Of a stretch of 11,620 nucleotides of DNA, positions 1 to 6,113 are shown in pieces (the stretch's first letter is position 1; each line of letters opens with the position of its first letter). The notes under the pieces were generated by a model. The model was not told the origin of the DNA, did not search any database, and saw only the letters and a list, made by a program, of their open reading frames with translations. The stretch comes from an uncultured bacterium (lineage in GTDB: Bacteria; Bacillota; Clostridia; Peptostreptococcales; Anaerovoracaceae): contig CAJMLH010000046.1 in the NCBI GenBank assembly GCA_905214195.1, positions 1 to 11,620 of the forward strand, read 5' to 3'. A program made the position numbers and the translations under genes.

Positions 1-58
1 ATGATGTCATGGCAAAACATAAGATAAAGATTAAAAGTGCAGATAATAATTTTTTCAT
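1..58 (-). CDS. Start of a secreted or membrane-anchored protein (partial, runs off left edge)
   Basis: Only the first 19 codons are present. They read MKKLLSALLIFILCFAMTS: two lysines, then an unbroken hydrophobic stretch, which is a typical N-terminal signal peptide or membrane anchor. The ATG at 58 is preceded by GGAGGT (plus-strand positions 64-69) with a 5-base gap. That ribosome binding site lies inside the last codons of the upstream amidohydrolase-like gene, whose stop ends one base before this start, so the two genes are very probably co-transcribed and translationally coupled. A cysteine at residue 14 sits in the hydrophobic stretch, but the residues around it do not form a clear lipobox. 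The mature protein is outside the window, so no function can be given. Confidence 0.75.
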   Translation of the reverse strand, partial: MKKLLSALLIFILCFAMTS

Positions 59-59
59 T

Positions 60-1406
60 TTAAACCTCCGGTGTTATATTAAATAATTTTCCGTTAAAAA
101 CAGTTATTTGGGCAGGGCAGTGCCAAAAATCTTCAGGAGTCATGGCAAGGGGATCTTTGTCAAAGATGGCAAAGTCTGCGCATTTATCCTTTTCTATTGA
201 ACCGATGGAATCGGATGCCCTTACTATATCGGCAGCTGTTACGGTGACGGTTTCGATAAATTCCGTAATGTCCATATTGAAAAAGTCTTCCCTTGGCGGC
301 AGATAATATGCACTTTCTGCGTGAATCATCTCCGAACTGTCAAGGGTAGATGACGATTGAATTACAAAGATATTTTTGTACCTTTTGCTTCTTATATATT
401 CAAGAGCTGCGCCTGCAATGTCAATGTCTTTGTCTTCGGCAGCGGTGATATAGATAGAAAATCCCTTGTCTGCTGCTTCGGAAACAATTGAAATCAAAGC
501 ATCAGATGAGAACTCAATCGGGTTGACGCTCTGATTTAGATATATATAGAGCGTATCGGCATTTATCATGCCGTTAATTTCGTTGCACATTGTTTTTCTC
601 ATCATCAATTTATGAACGACAGCCGCAGGAATAAGAGGGCGGTTTATCATGTATGAACCGAAAAATCTCTGGTGCAGAATATCTTCGTTATATAGGCTTA
701 TCAAAGAATCCTGATATAGGGATTCAAAGTAATCTGCCGCTCCTGTGTTAAATGTTGCCGTTATTCCCAGAGAAATATTGTCTGACAGCTGTTGTCCGAC
801 TGCTTTTTCTATTTCTTCAAAATCGAATGGAACAAAAAGATTCAACACATAAGGAACCGTTACATATTCGACCATTTCTTCCTCAGCCGTCTCCTTGACT
901 ATGTTTGCGGCACAGCTGTTAAGGACACATGAAATACTGCTTTGGCAAAGGAGTATTACCGGCTTGTCAATGCAGCATGAATCAAGAAGTTCTGTTATGG
1001 TCTTTTCACTTTCGTCGCTTAGTTCGGCGGCTTTTTCAGAGTAGCCGAATCCAAATATGAGTTCATCTTCTGTATGAGTTAATGCCCAGTCGCCAAGTTT
1101 TTTAAGAAGTGTATCTATGTCTGAAATGCCTGAGAGATCAAGAAATTTTTCTTTGAAAACAGGTATTACAGGCTGAGAAAAAATATCAATAAGGCCGGGG
1201 AGAACATATTTGCCCTCAAGGTCAACTGTCAGGGTATCAATGCCTTTAAGTTCTTCCATATTTTCTATATCCCCTGTGGCAATGATTCTGCCGTCTTTGC
1301 AGGCTACTGCGCTGACATTTGGGCGTTCGGGATTCATGGTTCTTATTACCCCGTTATATATTATAAGATCTGCCTTTTGAGATTTTTTGAAAAAACCGAA
1401 AGCCAT
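60..1406 (-). CDS. Amidohydrolase-fold protein (YtcJ-like) lacking the metal-binding histidines; probable pseudoenzyme
   Basis: A 448-residue protein. The ends of the amidohydrolase superfamily are clear: an N-terminal half of the beta-sandwich (DLIIYNGVIRTMNP at 13-26, then a DGRIIATG turn), the entry strand VLPGLID (68-74), and the C-terminal closing strand GSIEKDKCADFAIFDKDPL (402-420). The order of segments fits the YtcJ/exoenzyme-regulatory type. The catalytic signatures are gone. Where the family has HxH after PGLID, this protein has FSQ (76-78). The expected HAIGD-like motif reads TAAED (321-325). The RIEH-like motif reads FVIQ (347-350). The late SDxP segment is not recognisable. At 448 residues it is shorter than the roughly 530 usual for YtcJ proteins. 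The frame is intact, so it is not simply decaying. The start is taken as ATG 1406 because the ribosome binding site GGGAGGT overlaps the alternative GTG at 1412. Substrate unknown; hydrolysis is unlikely. Confidence 0.8.
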   Translation of the reverse strand: MAFGFFKKSQKADLIIYNGVIRTMNPERPNVSAVACKDGRIIATGDIENMEELKGIDTLTVDLEGKYVLPGLIDIFSQPVIPVFKEKFLDLSGISDIDTLLKKLGDWALTHTEDELIFGFGYSEKAAELSDESEKTITELLDSCCIDKPVILLCQSSISCVLNSCAANIVKETAEEEMVEYVTVPYVLNLFVPFDFEEIEKAVGQQLSDNISLGITATFNTGAADYFESLYQDSLISLYNEDILHQRFFGSYMINRPLIPAAVVHKLMMRKTMCNEINGMINADTLYIYLNQSVNPIEFSSDALISIVSEAADKGFSIYITAAEDKDIDIAGAALEYIRSKRYKNIFVIQSSSTLDSSEMIHAESAYYLPPREDFFNMDITEFIETVTVTAADIVRASDSIGSIEKDKCADFAIFDKDPLAMTPEDFWHCPAQITVFNGKLFNITPEV

Positions 1407-1410
1407 GGCC

Positions 1411-1417
1411 ACCTCCC
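1411..1417 (-). promoter_or_regulatory. Ribosome binding site fixing the start of the amidohydrolase-like gene
   Basis: On the minus strand the site reads GGGAGGT, four bases before ATG 1406. The in-frame GTG at 1412 overlaps the site itself and therefore cannot be the start. Confidence 0.75.
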
Positions 1418-1434
1418 AAAATTTACTTTATATT

Positions 1435-1443
1435 ATTTTACCA
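1435..1443 (-). promoter_or_regulatory. Possible extended -10 promoter for the minus-strand amidohydrolase-like gene
   Basis: On the minus strand this reads TGGTAAAAT, an extended -10 with five of six matches to TATAAT and the TG two bases upstream. No good -35 box is seen 17 bases further upstream. It lies about 20 bases before the ribosome binding site in a tight divergent gap of under 90 bases. On the plus strand the same gap holds TATACT (about 1462-1467) as a weak -10 candidate for the DUF2284 gene. Confidence 0.35.
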
Positions 1444-1492
1444 TAGAAAAGAAGATTATGATATACTTAAAGCATCTAAAAGGAGAATTATT

Positions 1493-2023
1493 ATGTATAG
1501 AACGGAAAAGAAAGAATGCACTGTTAAAGTCAGCGAATATATTGAAAACTATGTGAATGTTGAGGAGTTTTTGGAATATTGCAAATCGTGCCCCAATTAC
1601 GGCAATGTGTGGTCATGCCCTCCTTATGACTTTTCACCGGAGGATTACTGGAAAGAGTTTTCTTCGTTGTATCTGACTGCAAGAAAAATCATATTTGACA
1701 AGGAAGTATCGCAGGAGGAATGCGGCGATATACTTTTGGAAGTAAAAGGCGAAATGAGCAGAGAACTTTACGAAATGGAAGAACAGTTTCCGGGGTCTGT
1801 AGCCTTGAGTGCAGGAAGCTGCAATTTATGTAAGGATATGGGCTGCGGACGAAAATCAGGGCTTCCGTGCCGTTATCCGGAAAAGATGAGATATTCGATA
1901 GAATCAATCGGGGGTAATGTGGGCCTGACGGTAAGCAAACTGATGGGCATAGAATTAGAATGGATAGAGGAGGGAAAACTTCCGTCATATTTTGTGTTGG
2001 TTGGGGGTCTTTTGAAAAAGTGA
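1493..2023 (+). CDS. DUF2284-type cysteine-rich, probable metal- or Fe-S-binding protein
   Basis: A 176-residue soluble protein with two cysteine clusters typical of the DUF2284 family (predicted metal-binding proteins of anaerobes). The first is C30-x2-C33 followed by NYGNVWSCPPY (C42). The second is C110-x2-C113-x4-C118-x7-C126, ending in LPCRYPEKMRYS and a conserved GGNV turn. This many spaced cysteines suggests an iron-sulfur cluster or another metal site, but the family's biochemical role is not established. The start ATG 1493 has AGGAG (1481-1485) seven bases upstream. The last bases overlap the next gene: its GTG start shares the TGA stop (GTGA), which predicts translational coupling with the P-loop kinase. 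No membrane segment or signal peptide is visible. The family call is from motif recognition. Confidence 0.85.
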   Translation: MYRTEKKECTVKVSEYIENYVNVEEFLEYCKSCPNYGNVWSCPPYDFSPEDYWKEFSSLYLTARKIIFDKEVSQEECGDILLEVKGEMSRELYEMEEQFPGSVALSAGSCNLCKDMGCGRKSGLPCRYPEKMRYSIESIGGNVGLTVSKLMGIELEWIEEGKLPSYFVLVGGLLKK

Positions 2024-2589
2024 AAGATAAGTTGAAAAAGGCGATAGATAAGGCTTTAAGAGATAACAACGGATTGGTGGTGCTTGCTATAGATGGAATG
2101 GCGGCATCAGGCAAAAGCACACTTGCAGAAGAACTTGCCAATGAGTATGAGGGAAGCGTTGTTCATATGGACGACTTTTTTTTGCCAACAGAGCTAAGGA
2201 CGAGGAAAAGACTTGAAACTCCGGGTGGCAATGTCCATTATGAAAGGTTTAAAGAGGAAGTTTTGCCGGGTATAATACAGCGTAGAAACTTTGAATATGG
2301 TATTTTTGATTGCCGCAGTATGAAGATTTGCGGAACACGGAAAATAAAAGGAAGAGGGTTGGTTATAATTGAGGGTGCATATGCGATGAAACCGGATTTG
2401 AGAAGTATATATGACATCAAGGTTTTTATGAAAATTGACAGTAAGCTCCAGATGGACAGAATTATAAGGCGAAACGGTAAAGAGAAAGCCGAAATGTTCA
2501 GAGAAAGATGGATTCCGATGGAAAATAGATATTTTGAAGCTTTTGATGTTGAAGAAGCCGCAGATATTGTTATTCATATCACAGAATAG
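2020..2589 (+). CDS. Uridine-kinase-like P-loop NTPase
   Basis: A 189-residue protein of the uridine kinase/phosphoribulokinase-like group. It has a Walker A loop, G26-MAAS-G31-K32-S33-T34. The acidic motif HMDDFFLP (49-56) follows, then the family's TPGGNVHYERF segment, a strand RGLVIIEGAYAM in the Walker B region, and an arginine-rich lid (RIIRRNGKEKAEMFRERW). Proteins like this are usually labelled uridine kinase, but the true phosphate acceptor of these short relatives is rarely proven. An upstream ATG at 1960 would add 20 residues encoded inside the DUF2284 reading frame and not kinase-like. GTG 2020, overlapping the DUF2284 stop as GTGA, is preferred. The ribosome binding site is poor: a GGGGG run at 2003-2007 lies 12 bases upstream, so translation probably depends on coupling. 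The terminator at 2597-2622 ends the unit. Confidence 0.8.
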   Translation: MKDKLKKAIDKALRDNNGLVVLAIDGMAASGKSTLAEELANEYEGSVVHMDDFFLPTELRTRKRLETPGGNVHYERFKEEVLPGIIQRRNFEYGIFDCRSMKICGTRKIKGRGLVIIEGAYAMKPDLRSIYDIKVFMKIDSKLQMDRIIRRNGKEKAEMFRERWIPMENRYFEAFDVEEAADIVIHITE

Positions 2590-2596
2590 AATATAT

Positions 2597-2622
2597 AAAA
2601 GCCCGCATGTAAGCGGGCTTTT
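2597..2622. terminator. Bidirectional intrinsic terminator between the kinase gene and alr
   Basis: A perfect 10-bp inverted repeat, AAAAGCCCGC (2597-2606) and GCGGGCTTTT (2613-2622), encloses a 6-base loop. The A-run on one side and T-run on the other let it work for both converging genes, eight bases after the kinase stop and 13 bases after the alr stop. Confidence 0.9.
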
Positions 2623-2635
2623 AGTTTGATTTTTA

Positions 2636-3772
2636 TTATTTTACATAAACTTTTGGAAGTCTCTGACCGAAAGCACAAACTATTTCATAGTTGATAGTGC
2701 CGGTTGCTCTTGCAATATCGTCTGCGAGAATTGTGTTTTTGCCGTCAGTACCCATTATTATAACTTCGTCGCCTACTTTTACATCAGGAACATCGGTAAC
2801 ATCGACCATGCACTGGTCCATGCAAATATTGCCTGCAACAGGAGCAACATGACCGTTTACAAGAACTTTTGCAAACTGAGAATAAGGTCTTGGATAACCG
2901 TCTGCATATCCTAAAGCAAGGGTTGCGATTTTGCTTGGGCGTTTTGAGATAAATTTGCGGCCGTATCCGACTGAGAAGTCCTCAGGAACATCCTTAAGAT
3001 GTACGATATTTGCCTTTACTGACATAACAGGTTTAATGGCAAGCTGATTCTTGTCAACTTCGTCTGATGGGTAGCATCCGTAAAGAATGATTCCCGGACG
3101 ACATGCGTCAAAATGAATTGTAGGCAATTCCATAATTGAAGCACTGTTTGCCAGAGTTCTGAACGGAATATCAATGCCGGCAGCAGTAAGAGCCTGATAG
3201 AACTTGTTGTACTTTTCTTCCTGCTGATGGGAATAAGTCTTATCATATGCGTCAGCAGTTGACATATGAGAGAACATACCTTTGATTTTGAAGTTTTCAA
3301 GGGCCTGTATTTTCTTCACATCTTCTATTGCAAACTCAGTGTCGTCAGCAAGATATCCGATACGACCCATACCTGTATCGACAGCGATAAGTCCTCTAAC
3401 CAGTTTGCCTGCTGCGGCAGCAGCTTTGTCGATGGCAGCAGCGTTTGATGAATCGCATACTACAGGAGTTATATCATATTTTACTATTGTATCGGCATAC
3501 ATGTCCGGAGCAAGACCGAGAAGAATAATTTCTTCTGTTGCGCCGGCTTCACGAAGAGTGATGGCTTCATGAATAGTAGCTATTGCAAAAGTTTTGCAGC
3601 CGTTAGCTCTGAGAACTTCTGCTACTTTTACACTTCCGTGACCGTAAGCGTCGGCTTTAATTACACCTATCATTTCTCTGTCGCCGATTTTAGCCTTGAT
3701 ATTCTTAATGTTAAAGTCAAGATTGTTCAAATTGATTTCGACCCAAGCAGGTCTTAAAGCGTTCTTGTACAT
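2636..3772 (-). CDS. alr: Alanine racemase (PLP-dependent)
   Basis: A 378-residue protein, the usual length for Alr. It interconverts L- and D-alanine, supplying D-alanine for peptidoglycan precursors. The N-terminal PLP barrel begins RPAWVEINL. The cofactor lysine is K39 in VIKADAYGHG, the same number as in the Geobacillus enzyme, followed by Y43. HMSTAD is at 169-174. The phosphate and pyridine-nitrogen contacts lie around NSAS and the ACRPGIILYG motif (R225). The second catalytic base is the tyrosine of SVGYGRKF (Y270). The C-terminal beta domain carries AGNICMDQCMVDV. ATG 3772 begins the conserved MYKNALRPAWVEI; AAGGAG (3783-3788) lies 10 bases upstream. The gene is transcribed alone between its own promoter and a shared terminator, divergent from an amino-acid symporter. 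Confidence 0.97.
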   Translation of the reverse strand: MYKNALRPAWVEINLNNLDFNIKNIKAKIGDREMIGVIKADAYGHGSVKVAEVLRANGCKTFAIATIHEAITLREAGATEEIILLGLAPDMYADTIVKYDITPVVCDSSNAAAIDKAAAAAGKLVRGLIAVDTGMGRIGYLADDTEFAIEDVKKIQALENFKIKGMFSHMSTADAYDKTYSHQQEEKYNKFYQALTAAGIDIPFRTLANSASIMELPTIHFDACRPGIILYGCYPSDEVDKNQLAIKPVMSVKANIVHLKDVPEDFSVGYGRKFISKRPSKIATLALGYADGYPRPYSQFAKVLVNGHVAPVAGNICMDQCMVDVTDVPDVKVGDEVIIMGTDGKNTILADDIARATGTINYEIVCAFGQRLPKVYVK

Positions 3773-3816
3773 ATGTAAGCATCTCCTTTGGAACTTTTTG
3801 TGTATACAATACTTTT

Positions 3817-3845
3817 ATTATAGTCCTGCTAATCAAAAATTTCAA
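3817..3845 (-). promoter_or_regulatory. alr promoter
   Basis: On the minus strand: TTGAAA (3840-3845), a 17-base spacer, and a perfect TATAAT (3817-3822), a sigma-A type promoter with one mismatch in total. Transcription should start near 3810, giving a leader of about 38 bases. A second, weaker candidate with a perfect TTGACA (3873-3878) but a poor -10 lies further upstream. Confidence 0.85.
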
Positions 3846-3915
3846 GGATGATAAAATATTTTGTACTATTTTTGTCAAACTTTGCCGGAAGTCTTTCATG
3901 CAGGTAAAAAACAGA

Positions 3916-3944
3916 ATGACAAGAAAGCGGTTTGAGTATATAAT
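3916..3944 (+). promoter_or_regulatory. Promoter of the sodium:amino-acid symporter gene
   Basis: ATGACA (3916-3921), a 17-base spacer and a perfect TATAAT (3939-3944). The predicted start near 3951 leaves a leader of about 43 bases before ATG 3994. Confidence 0.8.
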
Positions 3945-3982
3945 GTAAGGCAAATATAAAATGAAATATAAATATTTGAAGC

Positions 3983-3987
3983 AGGAG
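3983..3987 (+). promoter_or_regulatory. Ribosome binding site fixing the symporter start
   Basis: AGGAG lies six bases before ATG 3994. The upstream in-frame ATG at 3961 has no comparable site and would place the ribosome binding site inside the gene. Confidence 0.75.
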
Positions 3988-3993
3988 ATAAGA

Positions 3994-5316
3994 ATGGCAA
4001 GGGATAACTTTAAATCAAGAAGCGGATTTATAATAGCCTGTATAGGTTCGGCAGTAGGAATGGGAAATATATGGCTGTTTCCGGCAAGAGTTTCGGCTCT
4101 GGGCGGTGCAGCGTTTTTAATACCTTATTTTATATGTGTGATAGTAATAGGATTTACCGGGGTAGTGGGCGAGATGGCTTTCGGAAGAGCTATGGGAGCA
4201 GGCCCTATGGGAGCATTTGGTTCAGCAACACAAAGAGCCGGAAAAGGAAGACGGCTTGGAGAAAGTCTGGCTCTTATACCGGTATTTGGGAGCCTTGCCC
4301 TTGCTATAGGATACTCTGTAGTTGTGGGATGGATTCTTAAGTATCTGTTTGCGGCGCTAACGGGTGGACTTTTCAGAACAGATGGTATAGACGGTTATGT
4401 TAGTGAATTTAATGAAACCGCCGTTTCTTTCGGAAATATAGGTTGGCATCTTATTGCGCTTGCAATAACTTTTGCAATAATGATTTATGGCATAGCTTCC
4501 GGCATAGAAAAGGCAAATAAAATCATGATGCCGCTGTTCTTTGTTATGTTCGTCGGAATGGCGGTTTATATAGCTACTCTTCCGGGAGCATCGGAGGGAT
4601 ATAAATATTTGACTAATCCGGATTGGTCCTTATTGGCAGAAGGAAAGACATGGATATATGCCCTCGGACAGGCATTTTTCTCATTGTCCTTGGCAGGGTC
4701 GGGAACCTTGGTGTATGGTTCGTATTTGAAAAAAGATGTGGATATTCCTTACAGTGCAAGAACTGTGGCACTGTGGGATACAGTGGCTGCATTGGTATCT
4801 GCTCTTACGATTATACCTGCAATGGCAACGGCAGGTCAGGAACTTTCCGGTGGTGGTCCGGGACTTATGTTTATATATTTACCTAATGTATTTGCACAGA
4901 TGCCGGGCGGAAGAGTAATAATGATAATATTTTTCACGGCAGTAACATTTGCGGGGATTACATCACTAGTAAATCTGTTTGAGACGCCGGTGGAAGCATT
5001 ACAGACCAAGTTTGGCCTTTCAAGAAAAAAGGCAGTGGGAATAATAGCGTTAATAGGAACGGTGGTAGCTCTTTGTATAGAGGGAATTGTTTCAGACTGG
5101 ATGGATGTATGTTCGATTTATCTGTGTCCTATCGGAGCGCTTCTTGCCGGAATCATGTTCTTTTGGCTTTGCGGAAAAGAGTTTGTCAGAGAGCAGATTG
5201 ACATGGGAGCCGCCCATAAATTGGGAAGTTGGTACGAATATGCCAGCAAATATATATTCTGCGGACTTACGGTAATAGTTCTTGTTATGGGAAGTATATT
5301 GGGCGGAATAGGCTGA
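3994..5316 (+). CDS. Neurotransmitter:sodium symporter (SNF) family transporter
   Basis: A 440-residue integral membrane protein of the NSS/SNF family, which moves amino acids or related compounds inward with sodium. The start ATG 3994 gives the usual N-terminus, NFKSRSGFIIACIGSAVGMGN. Segment 1 is broken by the unwound sodium/substrate motif GSAVGMGNIW (18-27). The GEMAFGR motif follows segment 2. Segment 6 carries AFFSLSLAGSGTLVYGSY. Segment 8 holds GITSLVNLFE, whose TS pair corresponds to sodium-site residues in LeuT. I count about 11 membrane segments, as in many bacterial members, without the twelfth. One notable difference: the position of LeuT arginine 30 (outer gate, usually NIWRFP) is leucine here (NIWLFP). 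The substrate cannot be read from sequence. It is divergent from alr but in a separate transcript, so a shared role in alanine handling is only a guess. Confidence 0.92.
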   Translation: MARDNFKSRSGFIIACIGSAVGMGNIWLFPARVSALGGAAFLIPYFICVIVIGFTGVVGEMAFGRAMGAGPMGAFGSATQRAGKGRRLGESLALIPVFGSLALAIGYSVVVGWILKYLFAALTGGLFRTDGIDGYVSEFNETAVSFGNIGWHLIALAITFAIMIYGIASGIEKANKIMMPLFFVMFVGMAVYIATLPGASEGYKYLTNPDWSLLAEGKTWIYALGQAFFSLSLAGSGTLVYGSYLKKDVDIPYSARTVALWDTVAALVSALTIIPAMATAGQELSGGGPGLMFIYLPNVFAQMPGGRVIMIIFFTAVTFAGITSLVNLFETPVEALQTKFGLSRKKAVGIIALIGTVVALCIEGIVSDWMDVCSIYLCPIGALLAGIMFFWLCGKEFVREQIDMGAAHKLGSWYEYASKYIFCGLTVIVLVMGSILGGIG

Positions 5317-5405
5317 TTTTAAAAACGAAAATTGCGTAAATATGTGATTGGAATTAGGCGCTTGTTTCGAATGTCGGGGCAGGGCAGAACATTAACGATA
5401 AGAAG

Positions 5406-5439
5406 CAATAAAGAGGCGGCATAGGTCGCCTCTTTATTG
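5406..5439 (+). terminator. Intrinsic terminator downstream of the symporter gene
   Basis: A perfect 13-bp stem, CAATAAAGAGGCG (5406-5418) and CGCCTCTTTATTG (5427-5439), with an 8-base loop. It lies about 90 bases after the stop codon. The T-rich descending arm is broken by an A, so efficiency may be moderate. Confidence 0.75.
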
Positions 5440-5539
5440 ATATCAGGGGTATAGTTCACAGTTAAACCTGACATGACAGGGGTAGCCGCTTTTATTGTAT
5501 TTAAGGCAGCATTTATGCTCAGTTTTTCGCAACAAAAAA
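5440..5539. other. Gene-free stretch between two terminators, with a short direct repeat
   Basis: I see no convincing gene here or in the 90 bases before 5406. The stretch holds two copies of CAGGGGTA (5444-5451 and 5477-5484), 33 bases apart start to start. A small hairpin AGCAT-TT-ATGCT (5508-5519) is followed a few bases later by TTTTT. No known structured RNA was recognised. Confidence 0.4.
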
Positions 5540-5571
5540 TTGAGACGGCGAAAGAGTTTCAACCATCTCAA
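5532..5571 (-). terminator. Terminator of the minus-strand NrdD-tail-like gene
   Basis: On the minus strand, TTGAGATGG (5563-5571) pairs with CCGTCTCAA (5540-5548) through a 9-bp stem with one G-U pair and a 14-base loop, followed by a T-run (the A-run at 5534-5539). It begins about 40 bases after the stop of the gene at 5610-5888. Confidence 0.75.
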
Positions 5572-5609
5572 CATTTATTACATAACCGCTTTTTATATAT
5601 TTAATTTGA

Positions 5610-5888
5610 TTATAATCTTTCAAGTCCGCCGGATACATCGTGTTTGACACGGTCGTGTTCTTCGGCACTCTTTGCATTGTTCCAGTGTTCCATTGTACCT
5701 ACCAGATAGCCGGTTATTCTGCGAATTCTTTCAAAAGGGACATGTTCAAATTCATAGTTTAAGTCTGCAAAATCACCATCGATTTTTATGTCCAGAGATT
5801 TTAGTTTTCTGTTATATTTGTTTTCTAAGTAATTTACATAAGCCTGCTGTTCCTGCGGTGATACATTTCCTGTGATATTTATACTCAT
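5610..5888 (-). CDS. Small stand-alone protein resembling the C-terminal tail of anaerobic ribonucleotide reductase (NrdD)
   Basis: A 92-residue soluble protein. Its second half, ERIRRITGYLVGTMEHWNNA (53-72) and then AEEHDRVKHD, closely resembles the end of clostridial NrdD proteins, where a segment of the form RITGYLVGT-x-RWNNAK-x-AE-x-DRVKH follows the zinc site. The first half (residues 1-50) has no cysteine, so the zinc-binding cysteines and the glycyl-radical loop of NrdD are absent. It therefore cannot be a reductase by itself. The frame is complete, with GGAGGT (5894-5899) five bases before ATG 5888, its own promoter and its own terminator, which argues against a remnant. A role as an accessory or regulatory partner of NrdD is an inference, supported by an NrdR-box-like palindrome in its promoter. 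The resemblance is from memory of the family and needs a profile search. Confidence 0.75.
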   Translation of the reverse strand: MSINITGNVSPQEQQAYVNYLENKYNRKLKSLDIKIDGDFADLNYEFEHVPFERIRRITGYLVGTMEHWNNAKSAEEHDRVKHDVSGGLERL

Positions 5889-5958
5889 AATTGACCTCCA
5901 CTCTTTATATATACCGATTTGCCACCTGACTTATCGAAGCTGTCAGTGTTGCGAGAGT

Positions 5959-5987
5959 ATTATACCACAATATATTGTAGCTTTAAA
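5959..5987 (-). promoter_or_regulatory. Promoter of the NrdD-tail-like gene
   Basis: On the minus strand: TTTAAA (5982-5987), a 17-base spacer, then TATAAT (5959-5964) with an extended -10 (TGG directly upstream). Transcription should begin near 5952, about 64 bases before the ATG. The spacer is almost wholly occupied by the palindrome described separately. Confidence 0.75.
5965..5980. promoter_or_regulatory. NrdR-box-like operator
   Basis: The 16 bases CCACAATATATTGTAG contain a perfect 12-bp palindrome (ACAATATATTGT, 5967-5978). Against the published NrdR-box consensus, recalled as ACACWATATATWGTGT, 13 of 16 positions match, including the whole central CWATATATWG. The site lies between the -10 and -35 boxes of the NrdD-tail gene, where a bound repressor would block polymerase. 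NrdR boxes usually come in pairs. Exactly 31 bases away centre to centre (5934-5949) only a half-site, AGTGT, fits, so the second box is weak or absent. NrdR is the zinc-finger/ATP-cone repressor of ribonucleotide reductase genes in bacteria. Confidence 0.6.
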
Positions 5988-6113
5988 CATTGCCAATCAA
6001 AAAAACAACAATAAGTGGAAAACTTGTTTTAAGCTGAATTCTTTTAAAAAAGCTCCAATTACAGAATATTACGGCGATTGTATGCATAGTATTAGGCGGG
6101 AGGATTTCAGGCT

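Noticed and set aside
1960..2019. N-terminal extension of the P-loop kinase from ATG 1960
   Set aside because: The 20 extra residues come from another frame of the DUF2284 gene and do not resemble the kinase family; the GTGA overlap start is more natural.
1689..2141. A 150-residue minus-strand frame opposite the DUF2284 and kinase genes
   Set aside because: It is antisense to two genes with clear family motifs, is rich in serine and proline as expected of a shadow frame, and has no ribosome binding site.
3717..3953. A minus-strand 78-residue open frame covering the alr promoter
   Set aside because: It runs across the -35/-10 boxes of alr, overlaps the alr start in another frame, has no ribosome binding site and no recognisable domain.
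5373..5426. A 17-codon plus-strand frame after the symporter gene
   Set aside because: It starts without a ribosome binding site and ends inside the terminator loop.
5317..5440. Possible signal-recognition-particle RNA or riboswitch in the symporter 3' region
   Set aside because: The conserved loop and bulge sequences of these RNAs were looked for and not found.
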